Origin: Actinomycetota bacterium
Lineage (GTDB): Bacteria > Actinomycetota > Actinomycetes > Actinomycetales > Microbacteriaceae
NCBI GenBank assembly: GCA_020160915.1
Contig: JAIUPK010000006.1
Span: 62,001-126,000, forward strand
Direction: 5' to 3'
Length of the DNA: 64,000 nucleotides
The translations under genes and the position numbers were made by a program. The notes beneath the pieces were generated by a model that saw only the letters and a program-made list of their open reading frames with translations, was not told where the DNA came from and searched no databases. Positions 1 through 7,089 of this stretch are shown piece by piece. The number at the start of each line of letters is the position of its first letter. The first letter of the stretch is position 1.

Positions 1-367
1 TCAGCAGAACGAAGGGGTTGGCCAGCACCCCGAGCGCCACGGCGGCACTACCCAGCCGCCGCCCGCGATCAAGGACGATCGCCACCACGCCACCCACCAC
101 GGCGACGACCGCCAGCCCGATGCTCAGGTAGCCGAGCACGGTTGCGGCGAAGTAGTCCCCACCCGTCGCCACGGCGATGGCCACGCCCTGCAGGACCCCC
201 GCGATGACGGCGGCCGCGAGGGCGGTGGCGCCCAGCAGTGCGGTCTTCCGGCGCGGGGCTGGGGGCGGGGCATCCGGTGTCTCGATGGGCTCGGCGACCA
301 CGGGCTCGTCGATGAAGATCGGCACGACCTTGAGCGGAACTCTCTGCACTTCTCCCGGCTCGGCCAC
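1..367 (-). CDS. Membrane protein, partial (3' end outside window)
   Basis: The reading frame is open from a GTG at 367 to the left edge of the window. The first 45 or so residues are polar and proline-rich, ending in a PPPAPRRK stretch. Two hydrophobic helices follow (alanine/valine-rich, roughly residues 47-67 and 76-100), so this is a small integral membrane protein with a cytoplasmic N-terminal tail. I do not recognise a family. The start was chosen because TAGGGT (375-380, minus strand) lies 7 nt before this GTG, the same leaderless spacing seen for many genes here. A GTG at 376 is the alternative. The gene is divergent from menC. Confidence 0.6.
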   Translation of the reverse strand, partial: MAEPGEVQRVPLKVVPIFIDEPVVAEPIETPDAPPPAPRRKTALLGATALAAAVIAGVLQGVAIAVATGGDYFAATVLGYLSIGLAVVAVVGGVVAIVLDRGRRLGSAAVALGVLANPFVLL

Positions 368-409
368 GAGAATCACCCTAACCGACCCGCACCTTGCCAG
401 ACTGGGGCA

Positions 410-1387
410 ATGCGCCCCACCGTGACCGACCTGCTTGCCACCGCCCACGTCGTGAGTCTGCCGCTGGTCTCGCGGTTCCGGGGAATCGACCGGCGCGAAG
501 CCATGCTCATCGAGGGCCCCGAGGGGTGGACCGAGTTCTCGCCGTTCACCGAGTACGGCGACGCCGAGGCATCCGCCTGGCTCGCCGCCGCCATCGACTT
601 CGGCTGGAACCCGACGCCTCCTGCGCTGCGCGACACGATCCGCGTGAACGCGACCATGCCCGCCGTGACCGCCGACGAGTTGCCGGCCGTGCTGGCCAGG
701 TTCCCCGGGTGTCGCACGGTGAAGATCAAGGTGGCCGAGCCGGGCCAGAGCCTCGCGGATGACACGGCGCGCGTCGCCGCAGTGCGGGCAGCGCTGGGTG
801 CCGAGGGTCGCATCCGCGTCGACGCGAACGGCGGCTGGAACATGGACGAGGCGGAGCACGCCATCCACGCCTTCGCTGAGTTCGACCTCGAATATGTCGA
901 GCAGCCGTGTGCGACGGTCGACGAACTCGCGCAGGTGCGGCGGCGGGTCAAGTACATGGGAATCCCGATCGCCGCCGACGAGAGCGTGCGCAAGGCGGAG
1001 GACCCGCTGGCGGTCGCGCGCGCCGGGGCCGCCGACATCCTGGTGGTCAAGGCCCAGCCGCTCGGCGGCATCTCTAAGGCGCTCGCGCTCATCGCCGAGG
1101 CCGGGCTGCCGGTCGTCGTCTCGAGCGCCCTCGACACGTCGGTGGGCATCTCGATGGGCCTGCACCTGGCGGCCGCCATCCCCGAGCTGGATTTCGACTG
1201 CGGGCTCGCCACCGCGGCCCTGCTGGCCGCCGACGTGACGGATGCCCCGCTCACCCCGCGCGAAGGCGAGCTGCCCGTGCGCCGCGTGGTGCCCACAGCC
1301 GAACTACTGGCCCGCCACGCCGCCACTCAGGATCGCACGCTGTGGTGGCGCGCGCGCCTCGAGCGCTGCTACCAGCTGGTTGAGTAG
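410..1387 (+). CDS. menC: o-Succinylbenzoate synthase
   Basis: This is an enolase-superfamily dehydratase that converts SHCHC to o-succinylbenzoate in cytoplasmic menaquinone synthesis. Visible marks are the KIK catalytic lysine motif near residue 105, the metal ligands in DANGGW, VEQP and ADES, and the KAQPLGG lysine region. At 325 residues it matches the short actinobacterial MenC form. CAGACT lies 6 nt before the ATG, so the mRNA is probably leaderless. The last residues and the stop (V-E-TAG) are written by the dispersed repeat that begins at 1378, so the C-terminus has been set by repeat insertion. menB lies 27 kb away in the same window. Confidence 0.93.
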   Translation: MRPTVTDLLATAHVVSLPLVSRFRGIDRREAMLIEGPEGWTEFSPFTEYGDAEASAWLAAAIDFGWNPTPPALRDTIRVNATMPAVTADELPAVLARFPGCRTVKIKVAEPGQSLADDTARVAAVRAALGAEGRIRVDANGGWNMDEAEHAIHAFAEFDLEYVEQPCATVDELAQVRRRVKYMGIPIAADESVRKAEDPLAVARAGAADILVVKAQPLGGISKALALIAEAGLPVVVSSALDTSVGISMGLHLAAAIPELDFDCGLATAALLAADVTDAPLTPREGELPVRRVVPTAELLARHAATQDRTLWWRARLERCYQLVE

Positions 1388-1497
1388 CGGCCACGCCGCG
1401 TATCGAAACCGCCCCCAGGCGGGTTAAGTAGCGGCCACGCCGCGTATCGAAACCGCCCCCAGCGGGTTGAGTAGCGGCTGCGCCGCGTATCGAAACC
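1378..1497. repeat. Three tandem copies of the GGTTGAGTA palindromic repeat
   Basis: Copies lie at 1378-1410, 1422-1454 and 1465-1497, all in the same orientation and separated by 10-11 nt GCCCCCAG-type spacers. Each is GGTTGAGTA (GGTTAAGTA in copy 2), a GCGGC / GCCGC stem with a 3-nt loop (CAC, CAC, TGC), then GTATCGAAACC. The first copy supplies the menC stop codon. The third abuts the GIY-YIG stop codon with no gap. Confidence 0.95.
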
Positions 1498-1782
1498 CTA
1501 CCGGCGGAAGTCCTTCCGACTCAGCTCCGGCAGTCGACCGTACGCCCCGGCGATCAGTGCCTCCCGCTTCTTGCGAGACCACCGTTGGATCTGTTTCTCC
1601 CGCTCGTACGCGTCGTCGATGCGCTCGAACTCCTGGGCGAAAACCAGCTCGATCGGCAGTCGCGTGCTGGTGTAGTTGCAACCCGCTCCAGTCGAGTGCT
1701 GCCACATCCGATTGTCTAGATCGCGGGTACTGCCCACGTAGTACGAGCCGTCGGAGCAGCGCAGCATGTAGACGTAGGGCAT
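1498..1782 (-). CDS. GIY-YIG family endonuclease, YhbQ/UPF0213-like
   Basis: This 94-residue protein is essentially a single GIY-YIG nuclease domain. The two-strand signature reads YVYM (residues 3-6) and YYVGST (14-19), followed by the helix arginine near residue 25 and the metal-binding glutamate in REKQIQRW (E62). The C-terminus is basic. No DNA-binding domain is attached, as usual for the small YhbQ-like group, whose role is not settled. CACACT sits 6 nt before the ATG, so the gene appears to carry its own leaderless promoter. Three dispersed repeats lie directly at its 3' end and two inverted copies lie upstream, between menC and ccsB. I infer that nuclease and repeats may form one mobile unit. 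Confidence 0.88.
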   Translation of the reverse strand: MPYVYMLRCSDGSYYVGSTRDLDNRMWQHSTGAGCNYTSTRLPIELVFAQEFERIDDAYEREKQIQRWSRKKREALIAGAYGRLPELSRKDFRR

Positions 1783-1843
1783 GCACGGAGTGTGCGCTAT
1801 GGCAGTCGTCGGTGGTTCGGCCCGGGGCGGAGTTGTGGATGCG

Positions 1844-1921
1844 GGTTTCGATACGTCCGCTGCGCGGACTACTCAACCAGCCGGAGGCGGTTTCGATACG
1901 CGCCTTTGGCGCTACTCAACC
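1844..1921. repeat. Two copies of the palindromic repeat, inverted relative to 1378-1497
   Basis: The copies lie at 1844-1878 and 1889-1921 and read GGTTTCGATAC-stem-loop-stem-TACTCAACC, the reverse complement of the first cluster. Their stems differ (GTCCGC with loop TGC and GCGGAC; GCGCC with loop TTT and GGCGC) but remain fully self-complementary. The second copy ends 8 nt before the ccsB stop codon. Confidence 0.95.
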
Positions 1922-1929
1922 AGCCGGGA

Positions 1930-2886
1930 CTACAGCCCGCTGTACGCGTGCAGCCCCTTGAAGAACAGGTTCACGATCGTGAAGTTGAAGAGCACGGCGC
2001 TGAAGCCGATGATCGCGAGCCAGGCGCTCCGCGAGCCGCGCCATCCTCGGGTCGCCCTCGCGTGGATGTAGCCGGCGAAGATCGTCCAGATGATGAAGGT
2101 CCAGACCTCCTTCGTGTCCCAGCCCCAGTAGCGGCCCCACGCGCGTGATGCCCAGATGGCGCCCGCGATGAGCGTGAAGGTCCAGAGCACGAACCCGACG
2201 ACGATGAGCCGGTAGGCCATGTTCTCGAGCTTCTCCGGCTCGGGCAGCGTGTCGAGGAACTTCGCCTTCGTCAGCTTGCCGACCGCGCGACGCTCCTTGA
2301 GCAGCTGCACGATCGAGAGCCCTGCGCCGAGAGCGAAGAACCCGGTTCCCAGGGTCGCAACGAACACGTGAATGACCAGCCACGCCGACTGCAGTGCCGG
2401 CGGAAGCGGCACGACGTCGACGTAGAAGTTGACTGTCGCAACTCCGAGGGCGATCAGCACGAAGCCGGAGATGAACGCGCCGAGGAACCGCAGGTCCTGC
2501 CAGAACTGCACAGCGAGGAACACCCCGACGATGATCGCGGTCGCCGTGAGCGTGAACTCGAACATGTTGGCCCACGGCACGCGGCCGGCGGCAAGTCCGC
2601 GCAGGATCGCGGCCGTGACGTGCAGAACCCAGGCGATGACGGTGAGCGCCATGGCCGCGCGCAGGTAGCGGGGGGTGCTGCGCCCGACGGATGCCGGGGC
2701 ATCCGTCTTCTCCAGGAGGGCGGTGGTTCCGGATGCCGCAACCGCCTTGCTCCCGACGGTCGCCGCCACGGGCGCGCCAGCCGACCGCCGCGCAAGATCG
2801 ACGGTGAAGAGGATGAAGGCCAGTGTGTAGACCGCCATGGCCGAGTACAGGGCCAGACGCATGTACATCACGAGAGTCTCGGTCAC
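1930..2886 (-). CDS. ccsB: Cytochrome c biogenesis protein CcsB (haem handling and ligation)
   Basis: This is the multi-spanning partner of ResB in system II cytochrome c maturation. Together they deliver haem across the membrane and attach it to apocytochrome CXXCH sites. The 318-residue protein is largely hydrophobic, and its C-terminal half carries the tryptophan-rich WWD-type segment around SRAWGRYWGWDTKEVW typical of the CcsA/CcsB (CytC_asm) family. It starts with GTG 9 nt after the resB stop and is the last gene of the minus-strand operon from 6490. The 3' end is followed by the repeat and GIY-YIG block. Confidence 0.93.
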   Translation of the reverse strand: MTETLVMYMRLALYSAMAVYTLAFILFTVDLARRSAGAPVAATVGSKAVAASGTTALLEKTDAPASVGRSTPRYLRAAMALTVIAWVLHVTAAILRGLAAGRVPWANMFEFTLTATAIIVGVFLAVQFWQDLRFLGAFISGFVLIALGVATVNFYVDVVPLPPALQSAWLVIHVFVATLGTGFFALGAGLSIVQLLKERRAVGKLTKAKFLDTLPEPEKLENMAYRLIVVGFVLWTFTLIAGAIWASRAWGRYWGWDTKEVWTFIIWTIFAGYIHARATRGWRGSRSAWLAIIGFSAVLFNFTIVNLFFKGLHAYSGL

Positions 2887-2895
2887 GGTTCCACC

Positions 2896-4554
2896 CTAAG
2901 CCTTGAGTTGTTCGATGTGCCGGTCGGCCAGGTCGGCCACCGCAGCGGTGAGTGTGGGGTCGTCGCCCCGGGCGAGTCCGGCGTACTCCAGCGTGACACC
3001 GTCTTTGGTGGTTACGGCCTTCACCCACATGCGACGACGCGGAATGAACAGGCTGGTGACCAGCCCCGCGACAACGAGCGCCGAGAAGATCAGCACCCAC
3101 AGCTGCGACGGGTCGTGGTGCACGTCGAGCGACACGAACCGCGGGATCGACTCGAGTTCGATGCTTCCTAGGTCCCCCGGGAGGTCGACCTTGTCTCCGG
3201 GGCTGAGTTCGATCGTGGGCGCGTCCGACTTGCGCCCGGCGATCTGGGTGAGCGAGTCAGTGTTGAGCGAGTAGGCGTTCACGCCCTGCCCGTTGTCGAG
3301 CCCCAGATCGCCCTGGTACACCTCGAGGGTGAGGATCGGGTTGAGCAGGTCGGGGTAGTTCGAGGTGAGCGCCCCCGATGGCAGTGCCACGGCGGTCGGG
3401 TAGAGGAAGCCCCGCATACCCAGCTGCTCGCTCAGGCCGTCGGGCACCTTGATGATGCCGAGGCTGGTCAGGTTGGCATCCTGGGGCAGGAAAGCGACGG
3501 GCTGCGAGAAGACGACGGCGCCTTCGGGGTCGCGCACCGTCACCACCGGCGCGTATCCATTGCCGAGGAGGTAGACCTGCGTGCCGCCGATCGAGAGGGG
3601 CTCGTTGACCTTGATGGTCGCCGGCGCCGGTTCCTGGCCGCGCAGGGTTGTCGTCACGTTGGCGGTGAAGTCGACGGCCTGCCCGAGGGCCTTGAGGTTC
3701 TGCTCCTCGTAGCTGACATCGAAGCTGTCGAGCACGATGGTGAACGGCTCCAGCTCGGATTCGCTGAAGAAGCGCCCCGGGTTGAACGAGTCGTAGCTGG
3801 CGAGGGAGTTGACGAAGGCCTGACCTTCCACCACGACCCGCTGGCCGGTGAACCCGAACCCACCGCCGATGCCGACGCTCACCAGCACCCCGATCAGCGC
3901 GGTGTGGAACACCAGGTTGCCGGTCTCGCGGAGGTATCCGCGCTCGGCACTGACCGAGGTGGCCGCCTGCCCTGGGCCTGCCGGGTACAGCTCGGTGCGG
4001 TAACCCTGCTTGCGCAGCACCGTCTCGGCGGCCGCTACGGCAGTCGCGGCATCCACAGTCGTCCCGCGTGTGGTGAAGCCCTCGAGGCGAGCGAGTCGGG
4101 CCGGCGTGGCCGGCGGCTTCGCGCGCAGCGCATTGAGGTGGTGCCTGGTGCGCGGGATGACGCAGCCGATGAGCGAGACGAACAGCAGCAGGTAGATCGC
4201 CGAGAACCACACCGAGGTGTACGTGTTGAAGATGCCCAGAGCGTCGAGCACCGGCGCGAGAGTCGGGTTCGCCGCCTTGTACTGGATCACGCCGTTGGGG
4301 TCTGAACTGACCTGCGGCACGAGCGAGCCCGGGATGGCGGCGATCGCGAGCAGCAGCAGCAGGAACAACGCCGTACGCATGCTCGTGAGCTGCCGCCAGA
4401 AGAAGCGCAGGTAGCCCATCACGCCGAGTCGCGGCTGCACGATGCCGTCACCGCCCGGTTCGACGGCCGGGGCATCCTGATCGATGTGGTCAGAGGGCCG
4501 CGCGGGGTCGTTCGACGCCGCACCGCTCGAATCAGAGGGCCGGGACGTAGCCAT
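2896..4554 (-). CDS. resB: Cytochrome c biogenesis protein ResB
   Basis: This is the second half of the system II haem-ligation machine. The 552-residue protein has a polar N-terminal tail of about 45 residues, membrane spans near residues 60-80 and 110-130, a further span near 215-235, a large extracytoplasmic domain and a final span near residues 490-510, which is the ResB layout. It overlaps the end of ccdA by 23 nt, which suggests translational coupling. Neighbours ccsB, ccdA and the ResA-like protein complete the pathway. Confidence 0.93.
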   Translation of the reverse strand: MATSRPSDSSGAASNDPARPSDHIDQDAPAVEPGGDGIVQPRLGVMGYLRFFWRQLTSMRTALFLLLLLAIAAIPGSLVPQVSSDPNGVIQYKAANPTLAPVLDALGIFNTYTSVWFSAIYLLLFVSLIGCVIPRTRHHLNALRAKPPATPARLARLEGFTTRGTTVDAATAVAAAETVLRKQGYRTELYPAGPGQAATSVSAERGYLRETGNLVFHTALIGVLVSVGIGGGFGFTGQRVVVEGQAFVNSLASYDSFNPGRFFSESELEPFTIVLDSFDVSYEEQNLKALGQAVDFTANVTTTLRGQEPAPATIKVNEPLSIGGTQVYLLGNGYAPVVTVRDPEGAVVFSQPVAFLPQDANLTSLGIIKVPDGLSEQLGMRGFLYPTAVALPSGALTSNYPDLLNPILTLEVYQGDLGLDNGQGVNAYSLNTDSLTQIAGRKSDAPTIELSPGDKVDLPGDLGSIELESIPRFVSLDVHHDPSQLWVLIFSALVVAGLVTSLFIPRRRMWVKAVTTKDGVTLEYAGLARGDDPTLTAAVADLADRHIEQLKA

Positions 4555-5272
4555 TGATCACCGATCCCAAGTTGGAGATGAAGACGCGCCAGAGGCCCGA
4601 GACCATGAGCAGTCCGATCGCGATGAGCAGCGAGCCGCCGATGATGTTGATCACCCGGATGTGCCGCTTGAGCCAGGCGACCGACCCCGTGACCCAGCCG
4701 AGACCCAGGGCCACCAGCAGGAACGGGATGCCCAAGCCGATGCAGTACGCCATCGCGAGCAGCGCACCCCGCCACGGATCGCCGCCGTCGAGCGCGATGG
4801 CGTAGACCGCGGTCAGGGTCGGACCGATGCAGGGCGCCCAGCCGAGCGCGAAGACGATGCCGAGCAGGGGGGCGCCGGCCAGCCCGGTCGCGACCTTCCA
4901 CTGCGGGCGGATGGTGCGCTGCAGGAACGTGACCTGGCCGATGAACACCAGGCCCATGATGATCACCAGCACGCCGGCTATCCGAAGGATCAGGTCGAGC
5001 CAAGGACGCAGCAGCAACCCGGCGGTGCCGAACAGCACTCCGAGGGTCACGAAGACGACGCTGAATCCGAGCACGAACAGGGCGACGCCGACGAGCAGCC
5101 GCCCGCGATCCTGCTTCTCGCCGTCGCCCGTGAACCCGCCCACGTAGGCGAGGTAGCTCGGCACCAGCGGCAGCACGCACGGCGAAGCGAACGACACGAG
5201 CCCGGCCAGCACCGCCACGGGCAGGGCGAGGGCGAGGCTGCCGCCGAAGACGAGTTGGCCGATCGGGTCCAC
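4532..5272 (-). CDS. ccdA: Cytochrome c biogenesis thiol-disulfide transporter CcdA
   Basis: CcdA carries reducing equivalents from cytoplasmic thioredoxin across the membrane to the extracytoplasmic ResA-like thioredoxin. This keeps apocytochrome cysteines reduced. The 246-residue, six-span protein has the family marks LVSFASPCVLPLVPSYL in the first span and GWAPCIGPTL in a later span, each holding one cysteine of the redox pair. It starts with GTG, 10 nt after the resA-like stop. Confidence 0.93.
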   Translation of the reverse strand: MDPIGQLVFGGSLALALPVAVLAGLVSFASPCVLPLVPSYLAYVGGFTGDGEKQDRGRLLVGVALFVLGFSVVFVTLGVLFGTAGLLLRPWLDLILRIAGVLVIIMGLVFIGQVTFLQRTIRPQWKVATGLAGAPLLGIVFALGWAPCIGPTLTAVYAIALDGGDPWRGALLAMAYCIGLGIPFLLVALGLGWVTGSVAWLKRHIRVINIIGGSLLIAIGLLMVSGLWRVFISNLGSVINGYVPAL

Positions 5273-5282
5273 GGGGGCGCCG

Positions 5283-5864
5283 CTACTGCTTCTCGGCGAC
5301 GACGGTGTCGATCATCGCGGCGAGGATGCTCTTGTCGCGGATGAGCCCGCTGATGCGTGCGGCGACCCGTCCCTCGCGGTCCACCACGAGGGTCGTGGGC
5401 ACGGCGTTGGGCGCCACGGCACCCGCGAAGGCGAGCTGCACGGTCGCGGTGTTGGCGTCGATGATCGAGGGGTAGCCGAGCCCGTTCTTGGTCGTGAAGG
5501 TGGCCGCGACATCCGGGGAGTCGGAGACGTTGACTCCGAGGAACGGCACGTCCGTGTACTGCTCGCTCAGCGCCTTGAGGTCGGGCGCTTCAGCTCGGCA
5601 GGGCCCGCAGGCGGCGTACCAGAAGTTGACGACGAAGACCGAGCCCGCGAAGTCGTCACTGGTGATGGTCGCACCGGACTCGTCGACTCCGGAGAACACG
5701 ATCGGCGCGTCCCGCTGGCCGGCGGGGATCTCGGTGATCGCTCCGTCCCCGGAGATGTAACCCTGCCCGGAACCGCTGGCGTACTGCTCGGCGAGCGGAT
5801 CGTTGGTGCACCCCGAGAGGACGAGCACGAGAGCTCCCGCCGCCGCAAGAAGTCGGAACCTCAC
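5283..5864 (-). CDS. ResA/TlpA-like thioredoxin lipoprotein
   Basis: This is a membrane-anchored thiol-disulfide oxidoreductase that reduces apocytochrome c. The first 18 residues form a lipoprotein signal ending in LVLSGC, so the mature protein is probably lipid-modified at that cysteine. A thioredoxin fold follows with the active site WYAACGPC and the cis-proline segment NAVPTTLVV. The length is 193 residues. The GTG start overlaps the stop of the upstream phosphatase gene (GTGA), which supports co-translation. Its position directly before ccdA supports the ResA role. Confidence 0.9.
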   Translation of the reverse strand: MRFRLLAAAGALVLVLSGCTNDPLAEQYASGSGQGYISGDGAITEIPAGQRDAPIVFSGVDESGATITSDDFAGSVFVVNFWYAACGPCRAEAPDLKALSEQYTDVPFLGVNVSDSPDVAATFTTKNGLGYPSIIDANTATVQLAFAGAVAPNAVPTTLVVDREGRVAARISGLIRDKSILAAMIDTVVAEKQ

Positions 5865-6490
5865 ACTGCTCCCAAGTCGATTGCTGCTTGCCCTAAGTCT
5901 TTCGCAGGTTCCTGATAGTTGACCTCGACGAAGGCATCGCCGCGACGCTCGAGCGTCGTGATGCTGGAGAGCGCGCAGCGCCGATCGCGCGGGTCGTGCG
6001 GCAGCCGCAGATCCTTGACCGAGCGGGCCACCATGACGATCGGCATCTGGTGGCTGACGAGCACGGCTTCCCCGCTGTCGGTGTCGCGCCACGCGTCGGT
6101 GACGACCGCGAGCATGCGGTCACGCACGCTGATGAACGGCTCGCCCCAACTCGGCTTCATGGGATTGCGCAGCTGGATCCAGCCGGAGGGGCGCTTCAAC
6201 GCCTCGCGCATCTTCTTGCCCTCGAACCAGTTGTGCGGCTCGATCAGGCGATCGTCGGTCGTGATCGGTAGCCCGAAGCGCTCCGACCAGGGGGCGGCAG
6301 ACTCCTGCGCACGCTGGAGTGGGCTGGCGTAGAGCCGGGTGACCGGATGCCCCGCCAGACTCGCCGCCGCGGCATCCGCCATGCGGTGGCCCAGTTCGCT
6401 CAGGTGGTAGCCCGGGATGCGACCGTAGAGAACGCCCTCGGGGTTGTGAACCTCACCGTGGCGCACGAGATGGATGAGGTCGGCGGGCAC
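5861..6490 (-). CDS. Histidine phosphatase family protein
   Basis: This is a phosphoglycerate mutase-like phosphatase of 209 residues. The phospho-acceptor motif LVRHGE lies at residues 8-13, and VSHQMPIVMV near residue 145 contains the second catalytic histidine. The substrate cannot be told from sequence. It is the first gene of the cytochrome c maturation operon, a common actinobacterial arrangement whose meaning is unclear. TAGAAT lies 6 nt before the GTG start, so the operon mRNA is probably leaderless. Confidence 0.85.
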   Translation of the reverse strand: MPADLIHLVRHGEVHNPEGVLYGRIPGYHLSELGHRMADAAAASLAGHPVTRLYASPLQRAQESAAPWSERFGLPITTDDRLIEPHNWFEGKKMREALKRPSGWIQLRNPMKPSWGEPFISVRDRMLAVVTDAWRDTDSGEAVLVSHQMPIVMVARSVKDLRLPHDPRDRRCALSSITTLERRGDAFVEVNYQEPAKDLGQAAIDLGAV

Positions 6491-6533
6491 CCCTCGATTC
6501 TACGGCTCGCCATCGAGCCCGCTGGCGCCGTAA

Positions 6534-6562
6534 TGTACATTCGACAACATCACATGTACATT
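6534..6562. promoter_or_regulatory. Toxin-antitoxin promoter with two TGTACA operator boxes
   Basis: TGTACA occurs at 6534-6539 (inside the palindrome AATGTACATT) and at 6555-6560 (inside ATGTACAT), exactly 21 bp apart, two helical turns on one face. The second box overlaps the presumed -10 TACATT (6557-6562), and the first sits 17 bp upstream at the -35 position. TGTACA is the core box known from yefM-yoeB operators, so autorepression by the antitoxin-toxin complex is the likely logic. Confidence 0.7.
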
Positions 6563-6568
6563 GGAGAA

Positions 6569-6817
6569 GTGTCGAAGATCAGCGTGACGGACGCCCGCGG
6601 CCGCCTCCCCGAATTGATCGATCGGGCGCGCACCGAGGCGGTCTTTCTTGAGCGCCGTGGAAAACTCGAGGCAGTGGTGCTGAGCCCCGAGCAGTATGAG
6701 CGCATGATGGACGCGCTGGAAGAAGTGGAAGACGTCGCCGCATTTGACGAGGCAATGGCGGAGGAAGGCGACAGCATTCCCTGGGCTCAGGTCAAGGCAG
6801 ACCTCGGCTGGACGTGA
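6569..6817 (+). CDS. Antitoxin, YefM/Phd family
   Basis: This is the 82-residue antitoxin of a type II pair. The N-terminal half (SKISVTDARGRLPELIDRA...VFLERRGKLEAVVLSPEQY) is the YefM/Phd DNA-binding dimer fold. The acidic C-terminal half should wrap the toxin. The GTG start at 6569 is preferred because TACATT lies 6 nt upstream. An in-frame ATG at 6554 would run through the operator. It overlaps the toxin start by 4 nt. Confidence 0.85.
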   Translation: MSKISVTDARGRLPELIDRARTEAVFLERRGKLEAVVLSPEQYERMMDALEEVEDVAAFDEAMAEEGDSIPWAQVKADLGWT

Positions 6818-7080
6818 GCGGCTACCGCATCGAGCTGCGTCCGGCGGCGATCAAGGCTCTGCGCGCCATCGAGCGCAAGGATCGCGCCAGAATCCAAGGG
6901 GCGATCGCCCTGCTGGGAGAGAACCCCCGTCCGCCCGGTGCACGAGCACTTCACGGCCGTGATGGCCTCCGCGTTCGGGTGGGCGACTATCGGATCATCT
7001 ACACGATCCGCGACGACGTACTGCTTGTTGTGGTGGTTACTCTCGGACATCGCAAAGATGTCTACTCGCCACGCAACTAA
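6814..7080 (+). CDS. Toxin, RelE/ParE family
   Basis: This is an 88-residue RelE/ParE-superfamily toxin. It has a basic N-terminal helical pair (ALRAIERKDRARIQGAIALL), the family RVRVGDYRIIYTI strand segment, and a C-terminal VVVTLGHRKDVY end, close to the RelE-type histidine/lysine/tyrosine pattern (HRKDVY). An mRNA interferase is therefore more likely than a gyrase poison, but this is inference. The GTG start overlaps the antitoxin stop (GTGA). The stop TAA is also the first half of the next gene's -10 hexamer. Confidence 0.87.
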   Translation: MSGYRIELRPAAIKALRAIERKDRARIQGAIALLGENPRPPGARALHGRDGLRVRVGDYRIIYTIRDDVLLVVVVTLGHRKDVYSPRN

Positions 7081-7089
7081 ACTCTGGGG

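Noticed and set aside
1378-1497. CRISPR-like array from the three tandem 33-nt repeats with 10-11 nt spacers
   Set aside because: The spacers are nearly identical and far too short. There are no cas genes, and the repeat occurs singly elsewhere.
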